From positions 1-48,070 of the forward strand of contig JAUNIH010000005.1 of the NCBI GenBank assembly GCA_030523555.1: a stretch of 48,070 bases of DNA. The letters are read 5' to 3'. Below the pieces are notes generated by a model that saw only the letters and a list, made by a program, of their open reading frames with translations, was not told the DNA's origin and made no database searches. Shown piece after piece: positions 25,837 to 33,963 of this stretch. Made by a program: the position numbers and the translations under genes. The stretch's first letter is position 1, and every line of letters starts with the position of its first letter. The DNA is from Erysipelotrichaceae bacterium. Lineage in GTDB: Bacteria > Bacillota_I > Bacilli_A > Erysipelotrichales > Erysipelotrichaceae.

Positions 25837-26832
25837 TTATTTGTTATAGTAACGGAAAGAATCTTCACACATGTCTTCGATATCATATGCTGTTTCAAAG
25901 TCCAATAATTCCTTGGCTTTTTTTGTATCGGCATAACATACAGCTATATCACCAGGTCTTCTATCCATAATCTTATAAGGTATTTCATGACCGCAGGCTT
26001 TTTCGTAGGCATGTAATACTTCCATGACAGAATAACCCTTACCTGAGCCGACATTTATGACATCTACACCCTTATTCTTTTCAGCGTATTCAATAGCCAG
26101 CACATGAGCTCTTGCAAGATCTACCACATGGATATAGTCTCTTACACCGGTTCCATCAGGTGTATCGTAATCATCACCCCATACTCGTAAATAATCTCTT
26201 TCCCCGTTGGCAACCTGTGCAATATAAGGAAGAAGGTTATTAGGGATACCATTAGGTGTCTCCCCTATGAGACCCGACTTATGGGCTCCGATAGGATTGA
26301 AATATCTCAGGATGATAGCTGACATCCATTCTTCAGCCTTGCATAAATCAGTAATAATGATTTCATTGAATTTCTTGGATGTACCATATGGATTGGTAGT
26401 TGTACCTAAACCGTATTCCTCTTTAAAAGGTACTTCAAAATCATCACCATAGACTGTAGCACTGGATGAGAATACCAGGTTCTTTACCTGATACTTTTTC
26501 ATCAGTTCATAGAGATTGATAGCTCCAGAAACATTGTTTTTATAATATGTCAGAGGAATTGATACGGATTCACCAACAGCCTTGTATCCGGCAAAATTGA
26601 TTACCGCATCAAAACTGTTCTCTTTAAAGACATTTTCAAGATTATCCCTGTCCAGTACATCCACCTTATAAAAGGCAGGTTTTACACCCGTAATGGTTTC
26701 AATCTTATCCAGAACATCAATACTTGAATTATAGAGATTGTCTACAATAACTACTTCATGACCCGCATTTATCAGTTCAACACAGGTATGTGAACCGATG
26801 TATCCGGTACCGCCTGTAACCAGAATTTTCAT
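25837..26832 (-). CDS. galE: UDP-glucose 4-epimerase
   Basis: This 331-residue short-chain dehydrogenase-type epimerase interconverts UDP-glucose and UDP-galactose with bound NAD. Visible are the NAD site GGTGYIGSHTC at the N terminus, SSSATVYGD and the catalytic YGTSKK, plus a C-terminal DRRPGDIAVCYADTKKA. The open frame extends to 26874, but the ATG at 26832 carries GGAGG at ideal spacing, so the shorter start is chosen. It overlaps the end of rseP and is likely cotranscribed with it. It may supply UDP-galactose for surface glycans. Confidence 0.95.
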   Translation of the reverse strand: MKILVTGGTGYIGSHTCVELINAGHEVVIVDNLYNSSIDVLDKIETITGVKPAFYKVDVLDRDNLENVFKENSFDAVINFAGYKAVGESVSIPLTYYKNNVSGAINLYELMKKYQVKNLVFSSSATVYGDDFEVPFKEEYGLGTTTNPYGTSKKFNEIIITDLCKAEEWMSAIILRYFNPIGAHKSGLIGETPNGIPNNLLPYIAQVANGERDYLRVWGDDYDTPDGTGVRDYIHVVDLARAHVLAIEYAEKNKGVDVINVGSGKGYSVMEVLHAYEKACGHEIPYKIMDRRPGDIAVCYADTKKAKELLDFETAYDIEDMCEDSFRYYNK

Positions 26833-26833
26833 A

Positions 26834-27928
26834 CTAACCTCCAAAAACCTTTCCAATATCATTATATGTAACAACTATCATCAGCAGGATGAGCAGCACC
26901 ATCGATGCCGTCATAATCACTGATTCAAGTTTCTTGCTGATAGGTTTACCGATTATAACTTCAAATAAGGTTATTACAACTCTTCCACCATCAAAGATAG
27001 GTAACGGTAAGGCGTTCATGATACCGATATTCATAGAGATAATCGCAATAAGCTGAATATAGTAGACAAAACCGAGATTTACCGTCTCTGCAACTGTTGA
27101 ATAGATACCTACAGGGCCAGACAGATTATCTATACCAAGTCTTCCCGTAAACATCGATACAATTGAAGATATCATCAGTTTCACCAGCATCTTCATATAA
27201 TCAAGAGAATAATAGAAACAGTTGAAGATATTCATTTCTACAAGTTCCGTTCCCGCATTGGAGAAACTTATACCTACAAGATATCTGTCTTCTTCGATGT
27301 TGAATTCAGGTGTTACTTCTATATCAACCTTTGTACCGTCTCGATCAATTCTGAATTTCCAGGCACCGTTACCATCATATGCGGATAAAAAACTTACGAG
27401 TTCTGAATATGTATCAGGAGTAATACTTAAACCGTTTGGAAGTTCTGCCTTTTCAACGATATCTCCTGCCATTATACCTGCAGCTTCAGCCGGAGAATTT
27501 TCAACAACAGCTTCAATCTGAGGTTTGCTGGAAGTAGCGTAATATCCGTTGGACAGAATAACCATGGAGAATATTACCCACGCCAGAATAAAGTTCATGA
27601 ATATTCCCGCCAGCATTACCACAATCTTCTTTATTGGTGATATGCCTTTTAAAGTTCTTTCATAAGGAATATTGGTAGTATCAACACTAGGTTCCAGGTC
27701 ATTATCATTATCTCCGGCAATGGCACAGAATCCACCTAAAGGAAAAGCTCTTAAGGAATACTTTGTTTCCCCATACTGCTTAAAACAGATTAAAGGACCC
27801 ATACCGATAGAATATTCCGATACATATACATTGAATATTTTGGCTGCAACAAGATGGCCGAACTCATGTATCGCAATGATCAGACCCATCATTAATATTA
27901 AAAGTAAAATATTTATAATAGTAGACAT
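26834..27928 (-). CDS. rseP: RseP-type intramembrane site-2 metalloprotease
   Basis: This 364-residue membrane protease of the S2P family has the zinc motif HEFGH at residues 21-25 in the first membrane helix, a PDZ domain at about 130-220 (VVENSPAEAAGIMAGD), and a second active-site motif NALPLPIFDGG in a late helix. These proteases cut membrane-anchored anti-sigma factors or signal peptides. The place after dxr is the standard one in Firmicutes. The start lacks a Shine-Dalgarno and lies six bases behind TGCTATAAT, so a leaderless mRNA is predicted. Confidence 0.94.
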   Translation of the reverse strand: MSTIINILLLILMMGLIIAIHEFGHLVAAKIFNVYVSEYSIGMGPLICFKQYGETKYSLRAFPLGGFCAIAGDNDNDLEPSVDTTNIPYERTLKGISPIKKIVVMLAGIFMNFILAWVIFSMVILSNGYYATSSKPQIEAVVENSPAEAAGIMAGDIVEKAELPNGLSITPDTYSELVSFLSAYDGNGAWKFRIDRDGTKVDIEVTPEFNIEEDRYLVGISFSNAGTELVEMNIFNCFYYSLDYMKMLVKLMISSIVSMFTGRLGIDNLSGPVGIYSTVAETVNLGFVYYIQLIAIISMNIGIMNALPLPIFDGGRVVITLFEVIIGKPISKKLESVIMTASMVLLILLMIVVTYNDIGKVFGG

Positions 27929-27934
27929 ATTTAA

Positions 27935-27943
27935 ATTATAGCA
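27935..27943 (-). promoter_or_regulatory. Extended -10 abutting the rseP start codon
   Basis: TGCTATAAT followed by TTAAAT and ATG. The TGn extension compensates for a weak -35. Confidence 0.65.
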
Positions 27944-27967
27944 TTCCCCATCTGAATTAAATCTGAA

Positions 27968-29113
27968 CTAGGAGTTTGCCCAGAGATTATCAACGTATTC
28001 TTTAGCCCAGGCATGAGAAGATATAATCTGTTCGGCTGTCGGATTCTTGATGTATCTGGCTGTCTTCAGAGTTCTGAAGATATATGATTCAATATCCACA
28101 AATTCTATCCTTCCATTAAGGAATAAAGATACAGCTTCATCATTTGCCCCAATCAGTACAGCACCAAAGTTTCCTTCAAAGCCCCCTACCTGTTTGGCCA
28201 GTTTAACGAGTGGATAACGGGAATAATCCATCTTCTTGAAATGAAGTTCAGACATTTTATCAAAATCAAGATATTCAGTCTCCCTGTCCCATTTATGATC
28301 AGGGAAAAGAAGTGCATACTTGATCATCATCTTCATACTGGTTACACCAAGCTGAGCAATAACCGCTCCATCATTGTATTCAACCATCGAATGAACAGTA
28401 GCTTCCTTATGTAAGACAACATCAATCTTGTCATAAGGCATATCAAAAAGATAATGAGCTTCAATTACTTCAAAACCTTTATTCATCATCGTTGCCGAAT
28501 CAATGGTAATCTTCGCTCCCATATTCCATACCGGATGTTTAAGAGCTTTCTTCAGATCCGCTTCAATCAGTCTTTCTCTTTCGTAATCTCTGAAAGCTCC
28601 ACCGGTACCGGTAACTATGAGTCTTCGAATATCTTCTTTCTTATGACCCTGCATGCACTGCCATAGAGCTACATGTTCAGAATCTATAGGAAAAAGTTTA
28701 ACGTTATTTTCTTTAATCGCATTCATAATGATACTTCCACCCGCAACAAGCGTTTCCTTATTGGCAAGAGCGATATCCTTATGATTTTCAATAGCCAGTA
28801 ATGTCGGCTTGAATCCGGTAAAACCGACAAGCGCATTTACCAGCATGTCGTATTCATCAAGTTTGGCTAAAGTATATAATCCTTCATCACCACTGAAAAA
28901 ACGGATATATGGATATTCGTTTTCCAGTTCTTTATTTTCATTCTGGGTGCAGACATATTTTACTTTGAATTCTTTAAGTATCTCCTTAAGAAATTCAATA
29001 TTCCTGCCTACTGAAACAGCCACCAGTTCAAGTTCTTCCTGATGCTGACGGATAATGGCAATAGCCTGCTGACCGATTGAGCCTGAAGCTCCAAGTAATA
29101 CTAAACGTTTCAT
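27968..29113 (-). CDS. dxr: 1-deoxy-D-xylulose 5-phosphate reductoisomerase
   Basis: This 381-residue NADPH- and metal-dependent enzyme makes 2-C-methyl-D-erythritol 4-phosphate, the second step of the MEP isoprenoid pathway. Motifs seen are GASGSIGQQAIAII, ALANKETLVAGG, the metal site around PIDSEHVALWQC, TGTGGAF and WNMGAKITIDSATMMNKG. It starts within the cdsA stop (4-base overlap) and has no Shine-Dalgarno of its own, so translation is coupled. It feeds undecaprenyl synthesis with uppS in the same operon. Confidence 0.97.
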   Translation of the reverse strand: MKRLVLLGASGSIGQQAIAIIRQHQEELELVAVSVGRNIEFLKEILKEFKVKYVCTQNENKELENEYPYIRFFSGDEGLYTLAKLDEYDMLVNALVGFTGFKPTLLAIENHKDIALANKETLVAGGSIIMNAIKENNVKLFPIDSEHVALWQCMQGHKKEDIRRLIVTGTGGAFRDYERERLIEADLKKALKHPVWNMGAKITIDSATMMNKGFEVIEAHYLFDMPYDKIDVVLHKEATVHSMVEYNDGAVIAQLGVTSMKMMIKYALLFPDHKWDRETEYLDFDKMSELHFKKMDYSRYPLVKLAKQVGGFEGNFGAVLIGANDEAVSLFLNGRIEFVDIESYIFRTLKTARYIKNPTAEQIISSHAWAKEYVDNLWANS

Positions 29114-29868
29114 ACAAACAGCATAAATATAACACCAAAGACCACAGCGGTAGTCAGTATTGAATCATAACGGTCCAGAATACCACCGTGTCCCGGTATA
29201 AAGTTAGAGAAATCTTTTATATCAAAGTGTCTTTTGATCATTGAGAAAATAAGATCACCAATCTGTGATACAACAGGTAATACAATACAGCAGACAATCA
29301 TTCCAGGATTAAGAAGATTGAATACAAAGCACCATATAAAGGTACATACACTTCCGATAATCCATCCGACAACAGAACCTTCAATGGTCTTTTTGGGAGA
29401 TATACGTTCATTGAGTTTATGTTTACCGAATTTCATACCGGTAAAATAGGCAAATGTATCAGTCAGATAACACACCACAAATAAGGCACCAAGAAGAAAC
29501 ATGTCATAGTATTCCAGCATTCTCATAAAAGAGAGTCCATATCCGATAAGACCTGTAAGGAAATAGATCAGTCCGACATGTTCAAAGCTGAGTTTCTCAT
29601 CAAAGACAGCGATACCCCCAAGAATAACCGGTAAAAGGATAATCACATAGTTTCGATAATCACTTAAAAAGATCATTATCATTAATGATATAAACATTAA
29701 TCCAAATAACGGATAAGAAAACTTCTCATTTTTTCTGACCATAATAACTTCTCTACATGCCTGAAAGGCCAGAAGAATCATTACCGCATCAAAAAAGTAT
29801 CCTGATAAAAGGACTGCCGCAATAGTCACAACCGCTATAACTGCTCCGCTAATTATTCTTTGTTTCAT
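29110..29868 (-). CDS. cdsA: Phosphatidate cytidylyltransferase
   Basis: This 252-residue multi-span membrane enzyme makes CDP-diacylglycerol for phospholipid synthesis. The C-terminal signature SQIGDLIFSMIKRHFDIKDFSN...PGHGGILDRYDS is clear, and at least seven hydrophobic helices are visible. A TTG-start frame reaches 29880, but the ATG at 29868 has GGAGG six bases upstream. It overlaps the end of uppS by 20 bases. Confidence 0.96.
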   Translation of the reverse strand: MKQRIISGAVIAVVTIAAVLLSGYFFDAVMILLAFQACREVIMVRKNEKFSYPLFGLMFISLMIMIFLSDYRNYVIILLPVILGGIAVFDEKLSFEHVGLIYFLTGLIGYGLSFMRMLEYYDMFLLGALFVVCYLTDTFAYFTGMKFGKHKLNERISPKKTIEGSVVGWIIGSVCTFIWCFVFNLLNPGMIVCCIVLPVVSQIGDLIFSMIKRHFDIKDFSNFIPGHGGILDRYDSILTTAVVFGVIFMLFV

Positions 29869-30559
29869 CGCGACCTCCAAAACTTCTTTTTCTTCCCTGA
29901 TACTGTTCTATGCAGTAATCTAAAGTCTCGTTAGTAAAATCAGGCCATAAGGTATCAGTAACCACAAATTCACTGTAGGCAATCTGATAAAGAAGGAAAT
30001 TGGATACTCTTAATTCCCCGGCTGTACGTATCAGCAGATCTACTTCAGGAAGATCGTTTGTATAAAGATATGACTTGAAACTTTCTTCATCCAGGTCTTC
30101 TACCTTACCTTCCTTATAGTCTTGCGCATACTTCTTACATGCCCTTACAATCTCATCTCTTGAACCATAGTTAAACGCAAAGCTTAACACAAGACCTGTA
30201 TTCCTGCTTGTTTCTTCGATGGCGTCATTGATAACCTTCATGGTTTCAGCAGGTATTCTTTCTCTGTCCCCGATGATATTGATCTTTACGTTATTATCCA
30301 TCAGTTCCTTGATATATGAACTGAAGAAGATTTTTGGTAAGGACATGATATAGTTAACTTCTTCCGCTGAGCGTTTCCAGTTTTCCGTCGAGAACGCATA
30401 AACGGTCAGAGCTTTAATCCCCAACCTGTTTGCGTATATCGTGATATTTCTTAAGACCTCAACTCCCTTGTAGTGTCCGGCACTTCTTGGAAGTGAGTTC
30501 TTCTTTGCCCAGCGACCGTTACCATCCATAATGATCGCTACATGATTAAGCGTATTCAT
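29849..30559 (-). CDS. uppS: Isoprenyl transferase (undecaprenyl diphosphate synthase)
   Basis: This 236-residue cis-prenyltransferase builds undecaprenyl diphosphate, the lipid carrier for wall precursors. It has the typical start HVAIIMDGNGRWAKK with the catalytic Asp, then YAFSTENWKR and the late LLIRTAGELRVSNFLL and AYSEFVVTDTLWPDF. In most homologues the late motif is RTSGExRxSNFLLWQ; here Thr-Ala-Gly replaces Thr-Ser-Gly and Tyr replaces Trp, which are conservative. The start overlaps the frr stop (TAATG is upstream), so translation is coupled. Confidence 0.96.
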   Translation of the reverse strand: MNTLNHVAIIMDGNGRWAKKNSLPRSAGHYKGVEVLRNITIYANRLGIKALTVYAFSTENWKRSAEEVNYIMSLPKIFFSSYIKELMDNNVKINIIGDRERIPAETMKVINDAIEETSRNTGLVLSFAFNYGSRDEIVRACKKYAQDYKEGKVEDLDEESFKSYLYTNDLPEVDLLIRTAGELRVSNFLLYQIAYSEFVVTDTLWPDFTNETLDYCIEQYQGRKRSFGGRDETKNN

Positions 30560-31107
30560 TAAATGGTCATTATCTCTTTTTGTTTGTCTTTGGCAATAGT
30601 TTCAATCCTGGCTATAGCCTTGTCAGTAGCTTTCTGAATATCTTCAAGATATCCCTTTGAAGTATCTTCAGGAAGTTCCTTGTCTTTCTTTATATCATCA
30701 TTGATATCTCTGCGGATATTTCTGATCTGAACTTTTGCTTCTTCAGCCATCTTGTCAACATCCTTGCAGAAACCTTTTCTTGAATCTTCAGTCAGGCTAG
30801 GAACAGTGATTCTTAGGATATCGCCACCATTCTGTACAGGTAAGCCTAGATCAGACATATTTAATGCCTTTTCTACATCCTTTACAGAATTACGGTCATA
30901 AGGTTTGATTGCCAGTGTCTTACCTTCCTGAATGGAAATAGAGGCAATCTGATTGATTGGTGTAGGTGAACCGTAATAATCAACCATGACATGATCTAAC
31001 ATATTAGGATTTGCACGTCCGGTTCTTACTTTACTTAAATTGGAATTAAAAGCGTTTACGGCTTTCTCCATTCTTTCTTCTGCTTCTAAAAGATATAAAT
31101 TGTCCAT
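30559..31107 (-). CDS. frr: Ribosome recycling factor
   Basis: This 182-residue protein splits post-termination ribosomes with EF-G. Family features are VRTGRANPNMLDHVMVDYYGSPTPINQIA near residues 27-55, ITVPSLTEDSRKG, and the IRNIRRDINDDIKK helix. Length is standard. AAAGGAG precedes the start, 24 bases after pyrH, in the conserved tsf-pyrH-frr order. Confidence 0.97.
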   Translation of the reverse strand: MDNLYLLEAEERMEKAVNAFNSNLSKVRTGRANPNMLDHVMVDYYGSPTPINQIASISIQEGKTLAIKPYDRNSVKDVEKALNMSDLGLPVQNGGDILRITVPSLTEDSRKGFCKDVDKMAEEAKVQIRNIRRDINDDIKKDKELPEDTSKGYLEDIQKATDKAIARIETIAKDKQKEIMTI

Positions 31108-31131
31108 CTTATTCTCCTTTACAAATTATTA

Positions 31132-31824
31132 TTATTTGATAGTTGTACCGATAATCTTACCGGTAGCAGCTTTAACGATATTGTTTTCGTCATTGGCATT
31201 AAAGACAAATACTTCAACGCCATTATCTCTGCATAATGTCGCAGCTGTCTGATCCATGACACCCAGTTTCTTATCCAGTATTTCATCAAATGTCACATCA
31301 GTATACATCTTGGCATCAGGGTTTGTACGAGGGTCACTGTCGTATACGCCATCAACTCCGTTTTTAGCCATCAGGATCTTTTCCGCATGAATTTCTATAG
31401 CTCTTAGAGCACAGGCTGTATCAGTAGAGAAATAAGGATTACCGATACCTCCACCAAACAGTACAACATATCCTTTTTCGATAAGTTCATTGGCCTTTTT
31501 AACATCAACCTTGGATACACTTTCAACTTCTACAGCTGACATTACTTCAGCATTTACACCATTGTTTCTTAAGGCACCGGCCAAAGCCATACAGTTTAGA
31601 GTTGTGGCAACCATGCCGATGGTATCAGCTTCAACACGGTTGAAACCGACCTTTTCAAATTCCTTGCCTCTTACAACATTTCCGCCACCGATGACGATAC
31701 CGACACCGATATTATTATCTGTAATGTTTTTAACCTGTAAGGCCAGTGCATTAAGCATCGCTGAATCAAAGACCTTATCTCCACTTTTGAGGGCTTCCCC
31801 ACTGAACTTGATTAATACACGCAT
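31132..31824 (-). CDS. pyrH: Uridylate kinase
   Basis: This 230-residue hexameric UMP kinase is of the amino acid kinase fold. It shows LIKFSGEAL, VIGGGNVVRG, DTIGMVATTLN and a later KNGVDGVYDSDPR. The GTG frame at 31839 is rejected because that codon overlaps the Shine-Dalgarno (GTGGAGG); the ATG at 31824 is well placed. It has its own promoter after the tsf terminator. Confidence 0.97.
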   Translation of the reverse strand: MRVLIKFSGEALKSGDKVFDSAMLNALALQVKNITDNNIGVGIVIGGGNVVRGKEFEKVGFNRVEADTIGMVATTLNCMALAGALRNNGVNAEVMSAVEVESVSKVDVKKANELIEKGYVVLFGGGIGNPYFSTDTACALRAIEIHAEKILMAKNGVDGVYDSDPRTNPDAKMYTDVTFDEILDKKLGVMDQTAATLCRDNGVEVFVFNANDENNIVKAATGKIIGTTIK

Positions 31825-31847
31825 GTAAAAATCCTCCACTAACTAAT

Positions 31848-31876
31848 ATTATATAAAAATATAAGAATAATTTAAA
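31848..31876 (-). promoter_or_regulatory. Promoter of pyrH-frr-uppS-cdsA-dxr
   Basis: TTTAAA, 17 bases, TATAAT on the minus strand. It lies just downstream of the tsf terminator and about 23 bases before the pyrH ATG. Confidence 0.6.
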
Positions 31877-31880
31877 AGAC

Positions 31881-31909
31881 ATAATAAAAGCCATCCTAAT
31901 GGATGGCTT
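31881..31909 (-). terminator. Intrinsic terminator of rpsB-tsf
   Basis: Stem AAGCCATCC/GGATGGCTT with an ATTA loop, then TTATTATG on the minus strand. Confidence 0.85.
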
Positions 31910-31927
31910 AAGAATTAATTGGACTTA

Positions 31928-32815
31928 TTAGCCGTTAATCTGTTTGGCAACTTCATCAGCGAAGTTTTCAACACGTTTTTCGATACCTTCACCAACACAG
32001 TATCTTACAAATGACTTGCAGGATGCGTTAGCTTCCTTTAATACCTGAGATACCTTCTTATTTGAATCAAGGAAGTATTCCTGATCCATCAGACACATAT
32101 CCTTTAAGGCCTTGGAAACCTTACCTTCGATAGCGCCCTGGATAACCTTTTCAGGTTTACCGATGAATTTTTCATCAGCGTTAACGATTTCCGTCTGAAC
32201 TTTTCTTTCATGTTCAACTACATCTGCAGGCATATCAGCAGAAGATACATACTGAGGCTGCATAGAAGTAATCTGCATGGCAATGTGGTGAGCGAGTTCA
32301 GCATCTCCACCTTCCATAACGCAGATAGAAGTCTTCTGACCACCCATATGAACATAATCACCAAAGAGCTGATTATCTTCCTTGGTTACAACTTCAAATC
32401 TTCTTAAGACAATCTTTTCACCGATTGTAGCTGTAGCATCAATAAACAGATCATTTAAAGTCTTGCCTTCACAACTTAATGCGAGTGCTTCTTCATTGGT
32501 CTTGACATCAGACTTAAGAATAGTAGCAGCTACATCATCGAGAAGCTTTAAGAACTGTTCATTCTTGGCAACGAAGTCTGTTTCAGAGTTAACTTCTACA
32601 AGACATGCCTTATTGCCATCGATAACGAGTTTAGTTAAACCTTCAGCAGCGATTCTGCCAGCCTTCTTGACTGATTTGGCGATACCTTTTTCTCTTAACC
32701 AGTCAATAGCCTTTTCCATATCGCCGTCACTTGCCGCAAGAGCGTTCTTGCAGTCCATCATACCGGCGCCGGTCTTTTCTCTTAATTCCTTAACCTGAGC
32801 AGCAGTAATAGCCAT
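31928..32815 (-). CDS. tsf: Elongation factor Ts
   Basis: This 295-residue nucleotide exchange factor for EF-Tu starts with a UBA-like domain (VKELREKTGAGMMDCKNAL). The core has TDFVAKNEQF, the EF-Tu contact region, and IAMQITSMQPQYV. Length is standard. AGGAGG precedes the start, which overlaps the rpsB stop as TAATG. Confidence 0.98.
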   Translation of the reverse strand: MAITAAQVKELREKTGAGMMDCKNALAASDGDMEKAIDWLREKGIAKSVKKAGRIAAEGLTKLVIDGNKACLVEVNSETDFVAKNEQFLKLLDDVAATILKSDVKTNEEALALSCEGKTLNDLFIDATATIGEKIVLRRFEVVTKEDNQLFGDYVHMGGQKTSICVMEGGDAELAHHIAMQITSMQPQYVSSADMPADVVEHERKVQTEIVNADEKFIGKPEKVIQGAIEGKVSKALKDMCLMDQEYFLDSNKKVSQVLKEANASCKSFVRYCVGEGIEKRVENFADEVAKQING

Positions 32816-33798
32816 TATTCAGCCTCCTTTGTTGTTTCAGTAACAGGAGCAGCTTCAACTTCAACTGGTTCAGCAGCAGGTGCTTCAGCAACTGTTTCAG
32901 TAGGAGCAGCTTCGCTTGTGTTTTCTTTCTTGTTGATGAATCTTTTTTCAGAGTTGAATCTCTTAGGACCACGATTGTTGTTGTATCTGTTTCTTTCTTC
33001 CATTCGAGCTCTTCTTCTCTTTTCCTGTTCTTCAGCGTGCTTTTCAACGTTGATGATTACATCTTCCATAGTAATGTCATCAGTAATTTCACCTTCCTGA
33101 TAAGCATCCTGTAAGATACCACCCTTTGATTCGATAATCGCATCAGCCATTAAAGACATCATCAGTTTGATAGACTTGATGGCATCATCATTGGCAGGGA
33201 TTGGATAATCTACTAAAGCAGGATTACAGTTGGTATCACAGAGACCAAATACCGGGATACCAAGCTTCTTGGCTTCGGTAACAGCGTTCAGGTCTTCTTT
33301 TGGATCAACGACGACGATCGCATCAGGAAGTTTCTTCATTTCCTTGATACCACCTAAGAAGTTTTCCAGTTTTACAGCTTCCTTATGGATCAGGATCTGT
33401 TCCTTTTTAGGGTATACAGAGATTGTTCCATCAGCTTCCATCTGTTCAATTTCAATCAGTCTCTTGATTCTTTTCTGAATAGTACGGAAGTTTGTAAGTG
33501 TACCACCTAACCATCTCTGGTTGATGTAGAAGCTTCCAGATCTTGTAGCTTCATCAAGAATAATCTGCTGAGCCTGCTTCTTGGTACCTACGAATAATAC
33601 CTTTCCGCCTTCTTCAGCAATCTTCTTCATTTTGTCATAAGCTACCGCAAGATCTTCCTGGGTCTTGTTGAGATCGATAATGTAAATACCATTCTTAGCT
33701 GTGTAGATGAATGGTTTGCATTTTGGATCCCATCTTCTGGTCTGATGTCCGAAATGTACACCGTTTTCCAGAAGTTTTCTCATTGAAACTAGTTGCAT
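32815..33798 (-). CDS. rpsB: 30S ribosomal protein S2 with long C-terminal extension
   Basis: This 327-residue S2 protein binds the head-body junction of the 30S subunit. The canonical part (about 1-245) has [35 protein letters not shown] and [10 protein letters not shown]. It is followed by about 80 extra residues. First comes a basic stretch [15 protein letters not shown], then a long Ala/Glu/Pro/Val tail rich in acidic residues. Bacillus S2 is about 246 residues, so the tail is an addition. A GAGAGG Shine-Dalgarno fits the start. Confidence 0.97.
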   Translation of the reverse strand: MQLVSMRKLLENGVHFGHQTRRWDPKCKPFIYTAKNGIYIIDLNKTQEDLAVAYDKMKKIAEEGGKVLFVGTKKQAQQIILDEATRSGSFYINQRWLGGTLTNFRTIQKRIKRLIEIEQMEADGTISVYPKKEQILIHKEAVKLENFLGGIKEMKKLPDAIVVVDPKEDLNAVTEAKKLGIPVFGLCDTNCNPALVDYPIPANDDAIKSIKLMMSLMADAIIESKGGILQDAYQEGEITDDITMEDVIINVEKHAEEQEKRRRARMEERNRYNNNRGPKRFNSEKRFINKKENTSEAAPTETVAEAPAAEPVEVEAAPVTETTKEAE

Positions 33799-33900
33799 TT
33801 ATTAATTCCTCTCTTTCCGTTACTCCTCCACTATTTCCAATAATCACTAACTTTTACAAGCACGGAGCGATCAATCCATAGTGTGTGTATGCACAAATGC
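33799..33900 (-). promoter_or_regulatory. Long 5' leader of rpsB, possible S2 autoregulatory element
   Basis: About 100 bases separate the predicted transcription start from the rpsB ATG, unusually long for this compact genome. The 5' part can pair AAGCA with TGCTT around a GTGCATACACACA region. Ribosomal protein S2 operons are often autoregulated, but I cannot match this to a specific known leader class. Confidence 0.35.
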
Positions 33901-33906
33901 TTTTAA

Positions 33907-33915
33907 ATATTAACA
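33907..33915 (-). promoter_or_regulatory. Extended -10 promoter of rpsB-tsf
   Basis: TGTTAATAT on the minus strand, just downstream of the murE terminator. The -35 is weak. Confidence 0.5.
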
Positions 33916-33921
33916 CATCCC

Positions 33922-33957
33922 TATATAAAAAGAAATAAGTTTTTACTCTTATTTCTT
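33922..33957 (-). terminator. Intrinsic terminator of murE
   Basis: Stem AAGAAATAAG/CTTATTTCTT with an eight-base loop and a TTTAT tail on the minus strand. AT-rich but long. Confidence 0.75.
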
Positions 33958-33963
33958 AATTTT

